49,092 nt of DNA from CAXQZM01 sp964228455 (GTDB lineage: Bacteria; Pseudomonadota; Alphaproteobacteria; UBA7985), in NCBI GenBank assembly GCA_964228455.1, contig CAXQZM010000008.1:1-49092 (forward strand). The letters are read 5' to 3'. Below the pieces are notes generated by a model. The model was not told the DNA's origin and did no database searches. It saw only the letters and a list, made by a program, of their open reading frames with translations. Shown in pieces: positions 8,143-17,656 of this stretch. Numbering within the stretch: the first letter of the stretch is position 1; each line of letters begins with the position of its first letter. Both the position numbers and the translations under genes were made by a program.

Positions 8143-8161
8143 AATCATGCCGCAAATGATT
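8143..8161. promoter_or_regulatory. Interrupted palindrome in the regulator/soxB divergent region
   Basis: AATCAT (8143-8148) and ATGATT (8156-8161) form perfect 6-base arms around a 7-base spacer, roughly midway between the two divergent starts. Its position fits an operator or activator site for the GlxA-type regulator. AraC-family sites are more often direct repeats, so the assignment is uncertain. Confidence 0.35.
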
Positions 8162-8242
8162 AATTTTTGCGCGACGTTTTGTATAAGGCCTGCTCTCTAA
8201 TCAGACCTACACAGATACGAGACCCTGAGGTAAGAACAATTC

Positions 8243-9490
8243 ATGCGCTTTAATGTCTTCTCCTTAGCCCGAAATGCGGCCACTTATCACCAGGACTGGC
8301 CTGAGATGTGGCGAAGTCCAGAACCGAAAGCTAGCTACGATGCGTTAATAATCGGAGGTGGCGGCCATGGCCTTGCCACAGCTTATTATCTTGCCAAAGA
8401 ACACGGTCTGACAAACATTGCATTGCTAGAAAAATCCTGGATTGGTGGCGGGAACACAGGCCGCAATACAACAATTGTACGTTCCAATTACCTGTGGGAC
8501 GAGTCGGCACTACTTTATGAACACGCGATGAAGCTCTGGGAAGGCCTTTCTCAAGACCTCAATTACAACGTGATGTTTTCCCAACGAGGAGTGATGAACC
8601 TATGCCACTCGGTTCACGATATGCGTGATACAGCTCGTAGGGTCAACGCCAACAGACTTAACGGCATTGATGCTGAGCTTCTCGATGCCGAAGGGGTAAA
8701 AAAATTCTGTCCGCAAATCGATCTTCGTGGAAGTGGTCGATATCCAGTATGGGGAGCATCTCTTCAGCGTCGTGGAGGTACAGCTCGGCACGATGCTGTG
8801 GCTTGGGGATACGCTCGTGGCGCTGATCAAAGAGGAGTGGACATAATTCAGAACTGTCAAGTAACAGGATTCCTCATAGAAAATGGTCAAGTCCAAGGCG
8901 TGGAAACTAACCGCGGCACGATCAGAGCGCCAAAAGTTGGTGTGGTCACGGCTGGACACTCAGGTGTCATGGCAGAAATGGCTGGGTTAAAATTGCCCGT
9001 TGATCCCGTCCCGCTGCAAGCTTTAGTGTCCGAGCCAATCAAGCCTGCTATCGACTGCGTTGTTATGTCTAATGCTGTTCATGCGTATATATCTCAGTCT
9101 GATAAAGGGGAGTTGGTGATCGGTGCAGGAACAGACTCCTATGTATCCTATGGACAGCGGGGTTCAGAAATGAACGCGCCTCACACCTTAGCTGCAATTT
9201 GCGAACTATTCCCTCAGTTTAGAAGAATGAAAATGCTGCGCCAATGGGGGGGCATCGTAGACACTTGTCCCGATGCATCGCCAATAATTTCTAAAACAAA
9301 TATCGATGGTCTGTTCTTCAATTGCGGATGGGGAACTGGGGGTTTCAAAGCTACACCAGGCTCGGGCCACGTTTTCGCAGATCTGATAGCGAATGATCGT
9401 CCAAATAAACTCGCTTCTCCATTTACAATTAAACGTTTCGAAACCGGTTATCTCATCGATGAACACGGCGCTGCAGGCGTAGCGCACTAA
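8243..9490 (+). CDS. soxB: Sarcosine oxidase, beta subunit
   Basis: 415 residues, the usual length for the beta subunit of heterotetrameric sarcosine oxidase. An N-terminal dinucleotide-binding fold (ALIIGGGGHGLATAYYLA, residues 34-51) binds FAD. The conserved RHDAVAWGYARGAD segment carries His183, matching the histidine reported to attach FMN covalently in characterised enzymes. The C-terminal GLFFNCGWGTGGFKATPG loop is typical of the family. The complex oxidatively demethylates sarcosine to glycine, passing the one-carbon unit to tetrahydrofolate and producing H2O2. It is the first gene of soxBDAG, with soxD 13 bases downstream. Confidence 0.95.
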   Translation: MRFNVFSLARNAATYHQDWPEMWRSPEPKASYDALIIGGGGHGLATAYYLAKEHGLTNIALLEKSWIGGGNTGRNTTIVRSNYLWDESALLYEHAMKLWEGLSQDLNYNVMFSQRGVMNLCHSVHDMRDTARRVNANRLNGIDAELLDAEGVKKFCPQIDLRGSGRYPVWGASLQRRGGTARHDAVAWGYARGADQRGVDIIQNCQVTGFLIENGQVQGVETNRGTIRAPKVGVVTAGHSGVMAEMAGLKLPVDPVPLQALVSEPIKPAIDCVVMSNAVHAYISQSDKGELVIGAGTDSYVSYGQRGSEMNAPHTLAAICELFPQFRRMKMLRQWGGIVDTCPDASPIISKTNIDGLFFNCGWGTGGFKATPGSGHVFADLIANDRPNKLASPFTIKRFETGYLIDEHGAAGVAH

Positions 9491-9503
9491 GGAAGACAAC
9501 AAT

Positions 9504-9839
9504 ATGCTTTTAGTCACCTGCCCTTACTGCGGACCGCGTCCAGAAGAAGAATTTACGAATGGCCGAGAAGCGCACATTGCTCGCCCAACTGATAGCGATA
9601 ACATGACAGATGAGGAATGGGCTCGTTTTACATTCATCCACAATAATGAAAAAGGTTGGATGCGTGAGCGGTGGATGCATGCTGCAGGCTGCCGACGCTG
9701 GTTCAATGCAGTTCGTCATAACGTAACGAGTGAGTGGCACACTGAGTATGAGATGTTCGGTAAGAAGCCAGATCTTCCTGCAGAGGAAGGGTCGATGACT
9801 TCTCCGTCTGATTCACCTTCTGCAAAGCTGGAGAAATAA
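9504..9839 (+). CDS. soxD: Sarcosine oxidase, delta subunit
   Basis: This 111-residue cytosolic subunit contains the structural zinc site of SoxD: Cys6 and Cys9 (CPYCGPRPEEEF), His59 and Cys63 (WMHAAGCRRWF). These match the ligand spacing known from heterotetrameric sarcosine oxidase. The ARFTFIHNNEKGWMRERW segment is strongly family-typical. The tail after residue 95 is low-complexity and likely disordered. It sits between soxB and soxA with gaps of 13 and 5 bases, so the genes are almost certainly cotranscribed. Confidence 0.95.
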   Translation: MLLVTCPYCGPRPEEEFTNGREAHIARPTDSDNMTDEEWARFTFIHNNEKGWMRERWMHAAGCRRWFNAVRHNVTSEWHTEYEMFGKKPDLPAEEGSMTSPSDSPSAKLEK

Positions 9840-9844
9840 GCCTT

Positions 9845-12800
9845 ATGGTTCAAGCTTTTCGACTACCGGACGGTGGAAAAATTGATAGGTCCACTCCCAT
9901 AAATTTTACCTTTAATGGTGAGAAATACCAGGGATATGCGGGTGATACACTTGCTTCAGCTCTGCTCGCCAATGGCATTCATTTCGTTGGTAGAGGATTT
10001 AAATACCATCGCCCACGAGGAATCACTACATCAGGGCATGAAGAGCCTAATGCAATCGTGGATCTGAATGTTGCCAGTGGAGAAGAGGCGTATCGCGAAG
10101 CGAATGTTCGAGCGCCAGTAATCGAACTTTGCGAAGGAATGACCGCAGAGAGCGTAAATGCTTTTCCCTCGCTTAAATATGATATCGGTAGCCTCAATCA
10201 GTGGCTCGCACGATTTTTCCCCGCTGGTTTCTATTACAAGACCTTTATGGGCCCGATGGCGGTGTTCTGGACCAAACTCTACGAACCCGTCATTCGAAAG
10301 GCTGCTGGTCTTGGTCGGTCAGCAACAGAGACGGACACAGCTCGATATGAATTTCAGTACGGGCACTGTGACGTTTTAATCGCAGGAGGTGGGCCAGCAG
10401 GCCTGTCAGCAGCCCTAGCAGCTGCATCTGGCGATGCTCGCGTGATCTTGGTTGATGATGGACGAGAGCTAGGAGGGTCTCTTTTGTCTGACCCAGCCAT
10501 TATCAATGGAACAGATAGCGGGAGCTGGATTGCCGAGGTCCTCGGCAAACTCGAAAAAAATCCAAACGTTCGTATAATGAAACGCAGCTCAGTTGTGTCT
10601 TGGTGGGATCACAATTTCCTAAATGTTTGGGAACGATGCACAGATCATTTGCCAGCAGCAGCCGCAAAAAACCAAACACGTCAGAAATTGCATCGTATTC
10701 GCGCGAACCAGGTTATCTTGGCGCAAGGTGCTTTTGAACGGCCGTTGCTGTTTAACAACAATGATCGCCCTGGTACCATGCTTGCAAATGCTGCTAGAAC
10801 CTACGTTACTCGTTACGGTGTGCGTTTGGGCAAAGCAGGAATATTCTACACCAACAACGATACAGCTTATGCTGATGCGCTTGCGATTGTGGAAGCTGGA
10901 CAAAAGCTAGTTGCTGTAATTGACTTAAGGGAAGTTGCTGAGGGACCTAATACTGAGGCATTTAAAGCAACCGGGGTGCCGATCTATGCTAACTCTGTAA
11001 TTGCTGATGTAGACGGAAAACAAAGAGTTCGAGGTGCACTTATAAGCGCACTTTCATCAGATGGTGCATCCCTAATTGATCATGGACAACTCATTGAATG
11101 TGATTTCATCGCAATGGCAGGCGGCTGGTCACCAAATGTTCAACTTCACAGCCAATCTACAGCAAAAGTGAAATGGGATGATGTATTAGGAGCCTTCGTC
11201 CCTGGGAAAGCATCTACCGTTAACCCCTCGATAAGCGTTGGTGCTTGTAATGGTGATTATCATCTTGGCACCCTGTTGGAGGATGCTTTTTCTAAAGGCT
11301 TGGTTGCTGCCAAATCCGCTAATAAGCCAGGACGCGCGCGCAAATCCCCAAAAGCAGATGGAAGAGAGACTGGGCCGCACCGCTGGCTTTGGTTACCCCC
11401 TGGAAAAAAAACCTATAACAAAGGCGGGAAATTTTTCGTCGATTACCAGAATGATGTTAAGATCGATGATCTTGAATTAGCTCAGCGAGAAAGCTTCGTA
11501 TCAGTCGAACACACAAAGCGCTACACCACTCTAGGAATGGCAACTGATCAGGGAAAAACATCGAATATCAATGCTTTAGGAGCACTTTCTCAAATTACAG
11601 GTAAAGAGGTTGCAGAAATAGGAACAACTACGTTTCGCCCACCGTACGTGCCCACTACCTTCATGGCATACGTTGGCCGAGAAGTTGATGAGTTCTTCGA
11701 TGTGACGCGCACCACTCCAATGCACTCATGGCACGTGGACGCCGGGGCGGCATTCGAGCCAGTGGGACAATGGGACCGCGCCTGGTATTATCCTAAAGCG
11801 GGAGAGAGCATGCAGGCAGCTGTTCAAAGGGAAGCAAAACCAGACCGCTCACAGGTCGGAGTTATTGATGCCTCAACGCTTGGCAAGATTTCAGTTGTTG
11901 GGCCTGATGCTGGGGAATTTCTAAATCGGATTTACACGAACGCGTGGAAGAAGTTACCGGTTGGTAAATGTCGTTACGGCCTAATGCTTAATGAGGCTGG
12001 TATGGTCGTTGATGATGGCGTTACAAGCCGTATATCCGAGAATGAATACCATATGACCACAACCACTGGTGGAGCAGCGGGGGTGATGGGCACTATGGAA
12101 GAATATCTTCAAACTGAATGGCCAGAATTACAGGTCTATCTGACTTCAGTTACCGAGCAATGGGCAGTGGCTGCACTGAACGGACCCAACTCCCGCACAG
12201 TATTAGAAGCGCTAACCGATGATGATGTTAGCGCAGAGGCCCTCCCATTCATGGCATGGAGAGAAATTAACCTTAGCGGAATACCCGCGCGGATATTCAG
12301 AATTTCTTTCACGGGTGATCTGGCATTTGAAGTTAATGTCAGTGCAGATTACGGTCTTCAGTTATGGAATCTTCTGATGACAGCAGGCCAACCCTACGGC
12401 CTTACGCCCTATGGAACAGAAACCATGCATTTGCTTCGTGCGGAAAAGGGCTTCATTATTGTAGGCCAGGAAACTGATGGCTCCATGACCCCAATGGATC
12501 TTGGGCTTGGTGGAATGGTATCGACTAAGAAGGGCGACTTCATTGGTCGGCGTTCCCTTTCTCGACCGGATATCATAAAAGATGATCGTAAACAGCTTGT
12601 GGGACTAGATACAACCAATCCAGAAACTGTCTTACCGGAGGGCGCGCAATTAGTCTTCGGCGAAGACATGCCAGATCAAGATAAACTTCCCGCATACCGC
12701 CCCGCAAAAGAAGTCGTCAGAATGGCTGGGTTTGTATCTTCCTCATACTACTCACCAAACTGCAACCAATCAATTGCCATGGCATTGGTGAAAGGAGGAC

Positions 12801-12913
12801 ATAACCGCATTGGGGAAAAGGTCTTCTCCCCTCAAGCAGACGGCACGGTCATAGAAGCTGTAATCCGAGATACCAATTTCTATGACAAGGAAGGGGTGCG
12901 ACAACATGGTTAA
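9845..12913 (+). CDS. soxA: Sarcosine oxidase, alpha subunit
   Basis: 1022 residues. Order of parts: an N-terminal ferredoxin-like fold (residues 15-110, with GDTLASALLANG and RGFKYHRPRGI) that lacks the Fe-S cysteines; a NAD-binding domain beginning at about residue 178 (DVLIAGGGPAGLSAALAAA); and from about residue 600 an aminomethyltransferase (GcvT-like) fold that binds tetrahydrofolate. The last part contains LGKISVVGPDAGEFLNRIYTN, FTGDLAFEVNV and LRAEKGFIIVGQETDG. It accepts the imine formed at SoxB and makes 5,10-methylene-tetrahydrofolate. Its stop overlaps the soxG start by eight bases. Length and domains are complete. Confidence 0.95.
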   Translation: MVQAFRLPDGGKIDRSTPINFTFNGEKYQGYAGDTLASALLANGIHFVGRGFKYHRPRGITTSGHEEPNAIVDLNVASGEEAYREANVRAPVIELCEGMTAESVNAFPSLKYDIGSLNQWLARFFPAGFYYKTFMGPMAVFWTKLYEPVIRKAAGLGRSATETDTARYEFQYGHCDVLIAGGGPAGLSAALAAASGDARVILVDDGRELGGSLLSDPAIINGTDSGSWIAEVLGKLEKNPNVRIMKRSSVVSWWDHNFLNVWERCTDHLPAAAAKNQTRQKLHRIRANQVILAQGAFERPLLFNNNDRPGTMLANAARTYVTRYGVRLGKAGIFYTNNDTAYADALAIVEAGQKLVAVIDLREVAEGPNTEAFKATGVPIYANSVIADVDGKQRVRGALISALSSDGASLIDHGQLIECDFIAMAGGWSPNVQLHSQSTAKVKWDDVLGAFVPGKASTVNPSISVGACNGDYHLGTLLEDAFSKGLVAAKSANKPGRARKSPKADGRETGPHRWLWLPPGKKTYNKGGKFFVDYQNDVKIDDLELAQRESFVSVEHTKRYTTLGMATDQGKTSNINALGALSQITGKEVAEIGTTTFRPPYVPTTFMAYVGREVDEFFDVTRTTPMHSWHVDAGAAFEPVGQWDRAWYYPKAGESMQAAVQREAKPDRSQVGVIDASTLGKISVVGPDAGEFLNRIYTNAWKKLPVGKCRYGLMLNEAGMVVDDGVTSRISENEYHMTTTTGGAAGVMGTMEEYLQTEWPELQVYLTSVTEQWAVAALNGPNSRTVLEALTDDDVSAEALPFMAWREINLSGIPARIFRISFTGDLAFEVNVSADYGLQLWNLLMTAGQPYGLTPYGTETMHLLRAEKGFIIVGQETDGSMTPMDLGLGGMVSTKKGDFIGRRSLSRPDIIKDDRKQLVGLDTTNPETVLPEGAQLVFGEDMPDQDKLPAYRPAKEVVRMAGFVSSSYYSPNCNQSIAMALVKGGHNRIGEKVFSPQADGTVIEAVIRDTNFYDKEGVRQHG

Positions 12914-13499
12914 ACTCATCCGTAATCGGCCCCTTTCTGGCGAGAGTGTTGGATATGATAGCCCTTCAAACGACAGTGACGTTATCATCCGAGAGCTTCC
13001 TTTCGCGTCGATGGTAAACTTGCGAGTGAACCCTAAAAACTCCAGTAAACTAAAAGATGCGCTCGGTTTTAATCTACCAACCAAAGCTAATACCACCGAA
13101 ACGAGCGCAGAAATTAAATGCCTATGGCTGGGCCCCAATGAATGGCTGATAATAAGTGATCAGATGGAAGCTTCTGACCTCTGTCAGGATATTTCTCATT
13201 CGTTAGAAGGCCTTCATTACTCAGCAAAAGAAGTATCAGACAACTACGCAAGCATAAGTATAACTGGTCAGAAAACCCTCGACGTACTTAGCAAATTAAC
13301 ACCACTAGACGTGCATGAGAGTAGCTTCGGTACTGGAACGTGTGCACAAACGGTCCTTGCGAAAAGCAATGTGATACTTGAGCGCCTGGATGCAAACACT
13401 TTCACATTAATTGTTCGTCGTTCTTTTGCTAGCTATGTTTGGAAGAGGCTAATTGATGCCGGGGTTGAGTTTAAAACAGGGGTTCATGGCGCAGCATAA
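12906..13499 (+). CDS. soxG: Sarcosine oxidase, gamma subunit
   Basis: About 197 residues, starting at the ATG at 12906, which follows an AAGGAAGGGG ribosome-binding site inside the end of soxA. An upstream in-frame start at 12882 is less likely. Features seen in SoxG include IRELPFASMVNLRVNP, KCLWLGPNEWLIIS and the C-terminal NTFTLIVRRSFASYVWKRLIDAG. The subunit is a degenerate GcvT-like fold that holds the complex together. It closes the soxBDAG operon. Many relatives continue with folate or formaldehyde genes, but here the next gene is an SCP2 protein. Confidence 0.92.
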   Translation: MVKLIRNRPLSGESVGYDSPSNDSDVIIRELPFASMVNLRVNPKNSSKLKDALGFNLPTKANTTETSAEIKCLWLGPNEWLIISDQMEASDLCQDISHSLEGLHYSAKEVSDNYASISITGQKTLDVLSKLTPLDVHESSFGTGTCAQTVLAKSNVILERLDANTFTLIVRRSFASYVWKRLIDAGVEFKTGVHGAA

Positions 13500-13565
13500 C
13501 CTTGAAACTGAAGTTCTCTCAGCCCATTTCGTGCAACATAAGATAGGTAAAATAAGGAATGTGCC

Positions 13566-13871
13566 ATGTCTCTCGATGATATCTTAACTCTTTTCCAAGA
13601 AAAATCTTCAGGCGTCGATGGTTTCGGGGGAAGAATTCGCTTAGATGTAGATGGTGAAGGCTCCCTGATGCTTGATGGCTCTGGAGATAACGTGGAGGTT
13701 AGTTCCTCCGATGACGACGCGGACACTACAATCGGACTCGACATGGATACGCTAAAGGGCTTGATTGAGGGAGACTTAAATCCCGCAATGGCATTTATGA
13801 CGGGCAAACTTGCAGTCTCTGGCAACATGGGATTAGCCATGAAACTTCAAGGAATGATTGGAGACGATTAG
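13566..13871 (+). CDS. SCP2 (sterol carrier protein 2-like) domain protein
   Basis: A single small SCP2 domain of 101 residues; its C-terminal half, DTLKGLIEGDLNPAMAFMTGKLAVSGNMGLAMKL, is the family signature. Stand-alone bacterial SCP2 proteins are thought to bind hydrophobic ligands such as acyl-CoA or lipids, but individual functions are mostly unknown. It follows soxG by 66 bases in the same direction and is convergent with pyruvate carboxylase. No nearby lipid gene indicates its ligand. Confidence 0.88.
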   Translation: MSLDDILTLFQEKSSGVDGFGGRIRLDVDGEGSLMLDGSGDNVEVSSSDDDADTTIGLDMDTLKGLIEGDLNPAMAFMTGKLAVSGNMGLAMKLQGMIGDD

Positions 13872-13964
13872 TTACTTGCTTTAGCGGTCGCCTAACATGC
13901 TGAAACATCATTACATCAAGCCAAATTTCGTTATACCCAGCTGCAAACTTTAGCCGGCTTGCAA

Positions 13965-16900
13965 TTAGTCGTCCTCTATAATGACAAGAAGCTCTTTGGT
14001 TTCTACAGCATCGCCGGCGGCTACAGAAATTTCAGTTACTGTTCCGCTAACCTCAGCAAATATTGTGGTCTCCATCTTCATGGCTTCAATCCCCAGAAGC
14101 GCATCTCCTTTTTCAACATGCTGCCCAAGCTTTACAGATAGCCCCGTAACCGTGCCTGGCATTGGAGCACCGACCTGACCCGTAGAACCATCAGCCTGCG
14201 CTCTAGCAGCCTCTGCAGGCGCGGCAGATCGATCAACAACCGTTGCGTTTCGAGGCTGACCGTTAAGCTCAAAAAAAGCTGTCCTCTTCCCTTTTCTATC
14301 CGGATCCGAAATTGCAAGATATCGGATATAAAGCCGTTGACCTTTTTCTAAATCCACGAAAAATTCTTGGCCCTCTTCAGGCCCCCAGAAGAAGATCGGA
14401 GTTGGCAGTTTTGTGACTGGACCAAATTCTAAGATATCCTTGGAATAGTCCATAAATACTCTTGGATACATTAAGTACGCTGCCAGATCTTCATCGCTAA
14501 TTTGCTCGATTGGTAAATCTAAACCCTTAGCTATCTTTAAGCGCTCAGCTTCCAAATCAGCAGGAGGCAACGCAGCACCCGGTCGACCCACAATCGGCTT
14601 ATCTCCCCGTAACACTTTCGCTTGGAGTTTTTGAGGGAAGGGATTCACCGGTTGACCAAGCTCACCACGCATTAACGAGACCACTGAGTCTGGAAATGCT
14701 ATTTCTTTGTCAGGGTCGATAATGTCTTCTGGGCTAAGCTTGTGGCTGACCATATAGATTGCGAGGTCTCCTACAACTTTAGAGCTTGGCGTTACCTTCA
14801 CTATATTACCAAACATCTGGTTCACTTGAGCATATCTCTCAACAACCAAAGGCCAGTTTGCTCCTACACCCAGAGCTTTTGCTTGGGCTTTTAAGTTTGT
14901 AAACTGGCCCCCCGGCATCTCGTGAATATAAACATCAGAAGACCCAGAGTTCGAAGCACTTTCAAACATAGCATAGTGTGCCCGTGCCTGTTCCCAATAC
15001 GAGTTAATCTCATCCAGATTTTTACGATTCAAATTTGGATCGCGCACAGTATTACGGAGCATCTCTTGCAATGTGCCAAGATTAGGCTGAGATGTACCAC
15101 CCGAGAGAGCGTCCATAGCACCGTCGATAATATCAGCACCTACTTCCGCAGCAGCAAGCTGTGTAGCTAATGCCCCGCCGCTTGTATCATGCGTATGGAA
15201 ATGAATGGGAAGCCCAGTTTCCTCCTTGATAGCTGGTATTAGTATGCGAGCCGCCTGGGGCTTTAGCAAACCTGCCATGTCCTTCAGCGCAATAATATGT
15301 GCTCCTGACGCTTTTAGCTCTCGCGCCATCTCCACATAATAGTCTAACGTGTAAGTGGTCTCAGTGTCTGAGGCGAGGTCACCAGTGTAACAAATGGTTG
15401 CCTCCAAGATCGCTCCGGTTTTAAGAACGCGGTCGAAACTAACTCGCATGTTATCTACCCAATTTAGGGAGTCGAACACGCGAAATAAGTCCATGCCGGC
15501 ATCTGCTGCTTTATCGATAAAGTACTCGACTACATTGTCTGGATAGGAGGTATAACCCACACCATTCGAACCGCGCAAAAGCATTTGGAATAAAATATCT
15601 GGGCACGCTTGGCGCATTTGATGCAAACGTTCCCAGGGGGACTCTTTAAGAAACCGCATTGACACATCAAACGTGGCTCCACCCCAATTCTCGATTGAAA
15701 ACAGCCCCCGCATTCCGGCTTGATAAGCGGGCATTGGCGCCAGTAAATCAGCTGAACGCATGCGCGTTGCCAGCAAGGATTGGTGAGCATCCCTAAAAGT
15801 TGTATCAGTTATCAGCAAGCGATCCTGAGCCAAAACCCAATCGCGCAAACCTTCCGCGCCTCTCTCTAAGAAGATCTCTCTAGAGCCTTGTTTTTGCTCG
15901 ACTTCAACTTCGGGCAAGCGTGCTAGTGGGCTTCGAACTTCATTCATGCCGACTACTTCAGGGTTCCCATTAACTAGCGTGTCAGCAACATAAGATAGCA
16001 ATCTGCTAGCTCGATCCTTACGCTTTTTAAACTCAAACAACTCTGGGGTTTCATCTATAAAACGAGTTGTGAAGTCCCCAGATTGGAATTTATGGTGCTT
16101 AATTAGACCAATCAGAAATGGGAGGTTAGTTTTTACACCTCTTATTCGGAATTCTCGCAGCACCCGATCCATCCGCCGAAGAGCTGTATCGCGACGTGGG
16201 GCGTGTATAATGACTTTTACAAGCAAGCTATCGTAGTGAGGGGTGACCTGAGCGCCAGAAAATCCGTTACCACCATCCAAACGAACCCCATGTCCATTAG
16301 CTGACCTGTAAGCCGAGATACGGCCATAGTCCGGCATAAAACTATTTTCCGGATCTTCAGTGGTCACGCGGCACTGGACAGCATACCCCTTAGTCTGGAT
16401 CTTGTCCTGCGATGGAATACCCGAGGCTTGTTCGCCAACACCTCCAATTAAACCACCCTGCGCGATCAGGATCTGCGCTTGAACAATATCAAGGCCCGTA
16501 ACCTCTTCGGTAACTGTGTGTTCAACTTGAACACGCGGATTAACTTCTATGAAATAAAAATCCTCCGTATCTAGATCATAGAGGAACTCCACCGTGCCGG
16601 CGTTTTCATAACCTGCGGTCTTTGCAAGCCGCACTGCAGCATCGAGCATAGCTTGCCGCACATCCTCATCCATCCAATGGGCAGGCGCCATCTCAACAAC
16701 TTTTTGGTTACGCCTTTGAACGGAGCAGTCTCGCTCGTACAGGTGGACGACATTACCCGCGCTATCTCCAAGAACCTGCACCTCTACATGGCGCGCGCGC
16801 TGAATGAGCTTCTCCAAATAAACTTCATCTTTACCAAACGCAGCTTGACTTTCACGCTTAGCTTCCTGAACCTCCTCTAACAGGCTTGCGCGGTCCATGA

Positions 16901-17420
16901 CCCGGCGCATACCTCGACCACCACCACCCCAGCTAGCTTTTATCATCACAGGCAGACCAACCTTATCAGCCTCAGCCAATATAGCATCAACGTCATCCGG
17001 AAGAGCATCGGTAGCAGGCACCACTGGAACATTTGCGTTAAGTGCAAGTTCTCTTGCAGATACTTTATCTCCAAGGTCAGAGAGTATTTTAGAAGACGGC
17101 CCCACGAAAATGAGACCATTTGCATTGCATGCATCGGCTAGCTCTGGGCTCTCTGACAAAAACCCGTAGCCTGGGTGAACTGCGTCTGCGCCACTCTCAA
17201 GGGCAACACGAATCACCTCGTCAACTGACAAATATGCTGCAATTGGCTCCATGCCATGACCCACTAAGTATGACTCATCAGCCTTAAATCGATGCAGGGA
17301 AAAGCGATCTTCATGGCCATAAATGGCAACGGTTTTTATATTAAGCTCCGTCGCGGCGCGGAAAATTCGTATTGCTATTTCGGAACGGTTAGCGACCAGA
17401 AGCTTATTAATTTTTTGCAT
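13965..17420 (-). CDS. pyc: Pyruvate carboxylase
   Basis: The complete single-chain enzyme has 1151 residues. A biotin carboxylase domain covers roughly residues 1-455 (KASWGGGGRGMRRV ATP loop, VQVEHTVTEEVTG). A carboxyltransferase domain covers roughly 535-805 (TTFRDAHQSLLATRMRS, HFHTHDTSGGALA). A linking/allosteric domain follows, then a biotinyl carrier domain with EAMKMET and the biotinylated Lys1115. It carboxylates pyruvate to oxaloacetate for anaplerosis or gluconeogenesis. It faces sfsA across a 236-base divergent region containing a 19-base palindrome, a possible control site. No frameshift is seen over 3.4 kb. Confidence 0.97.
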   Translation of the reverse strand: MQKINKLLVANRSEIAIRIFRAATELNIKTVAIYGHEDRFSLHRFKADESYLVGHGMEPIAAYLSVDEVIRVALESGADAVHPGYGFLSESPELADACNANGLIFVGPSSKILSDLGDKVSARELALNANVPVVPATDALPDDVDAILAEADKVGLPVMIKASWGGGGRGMRRVMDRASLLEEVQEAKRESQAAFGKDEVYLEKLIQRARHVEVQVLGDSAGNVVHLYERDCSVQRRNQKVVEMAPAHWMDEDVRQAMLDAAVRLAKTAGYENAGTVEFLYDLDTEDFYFIEVNPRVQVEHTVTEEVTGLDIVQAQILIAQGGLIGGVGEQASGIPSQDKIQTKGYAVQCRVTTEDPENSFMPDYGRISAYRSANGHGVRLDGGNGFSGAQVTPHYDSLLVKVIIHAPRRDTALRRMDRVLREFRIRGVKTNLPFLIGLIKHHKFQSGDFTTRFIDETPELFEFKKRKDRASRLLSYVADTLVNGNPEVVGMNEVRSPLARLPEVEVEQKQGSREIFLERGAEGLRDWVLAQDRLLITDTTFRDAHQSLLATRMRSADLLAPMPAYQAGMRGLFSIENWGGATFDVSMRFLKESPWERLHQMRQACPDILFQMLLRGSNGVGYTSYPDNVVEYFIDKAADAGMDLFRVFDSLNWVDNMRVSFDRVLKTGAILEATICYTGDLASDTETTYTLDYYVEMARELKASGAHIIALKDMAGLLKPQAARILIPAIKEETGLPIHFHTHDTSGGALATQLAAAEVGADIIDGAMDALSGGTSQPNLGTLQEMLRNTVRDPNLNRKNLDEINSYWEQARAHYAMFESASNSGSSDVYIHEMPGGQFTNLKAQAKALGVGANWPLVVERYAQVNQMFGNIVKVTPSSKVVGDLAIYMVSHKLSPEDIIDPDKEIAFPDSVVSLMRGELGQPVNPFPQKLQAKVLRGDKPIVGRPGAALPPADLEAERLKIAKGLDLPIEQISDEDLAAYLMYPRVFMDYSKDILEFGPVTKLPTPIFFWGPEEGQEFFVDLEKGQRLYIRYLAISDPDRKGKRTAFFELNGQPRNATVVDRSAAPAEAARAQADGSTGQVGAPMPGTVTGLSVKLGQHVEKGDALLGIEAMKMETTIFAEVSGTVTEISVAAGDAVETKELLVIIEDD

Positions 17421-17502
17421 AACGCGGACCTTAAGAGCATCAAAAAGCTGATGTCATCCCCTAGTATGAAGTATTTAAGATGATTTTTGTCTGCCCCCCC
17501 GC

Positions 17503-17521
17503 AGAGTAATTATATTACTCT
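17503..17521. promoter_or_regulatory. 19-base palindrome between pyc and sfsA
   Basis: AGAGTAAT-TAT-ATTACTCT has two perfect 8-base arms around a 3-base centre. It lies about 83 bases upstream of the pyc start and 136 bases before sfsA. The symmetry and position fit a dimeric regulator's operator, most plausibly controlling pyc. I do not recognise the motif. Confidence 0.5.
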
Positions 17522-17656
17522 AAAGTGTGCATGCGAAGTTATTTTTTTTCATTCCTATTTTGTCCTCTTTGGTCAAAACCGCACGTTAACGCTTCGCACC
17601 TGTTTTCCTCAATCTAAAAACTTTACATTTTGCCCAAGGAGTGGGTTAGCTGAAGT

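Noticed and set aside
17494..17500. Run of seven C residues before pyc, considered as a phase-variable tract
   Set aside because: It is short, lies outside coding sequence and away from the likely promoter core.
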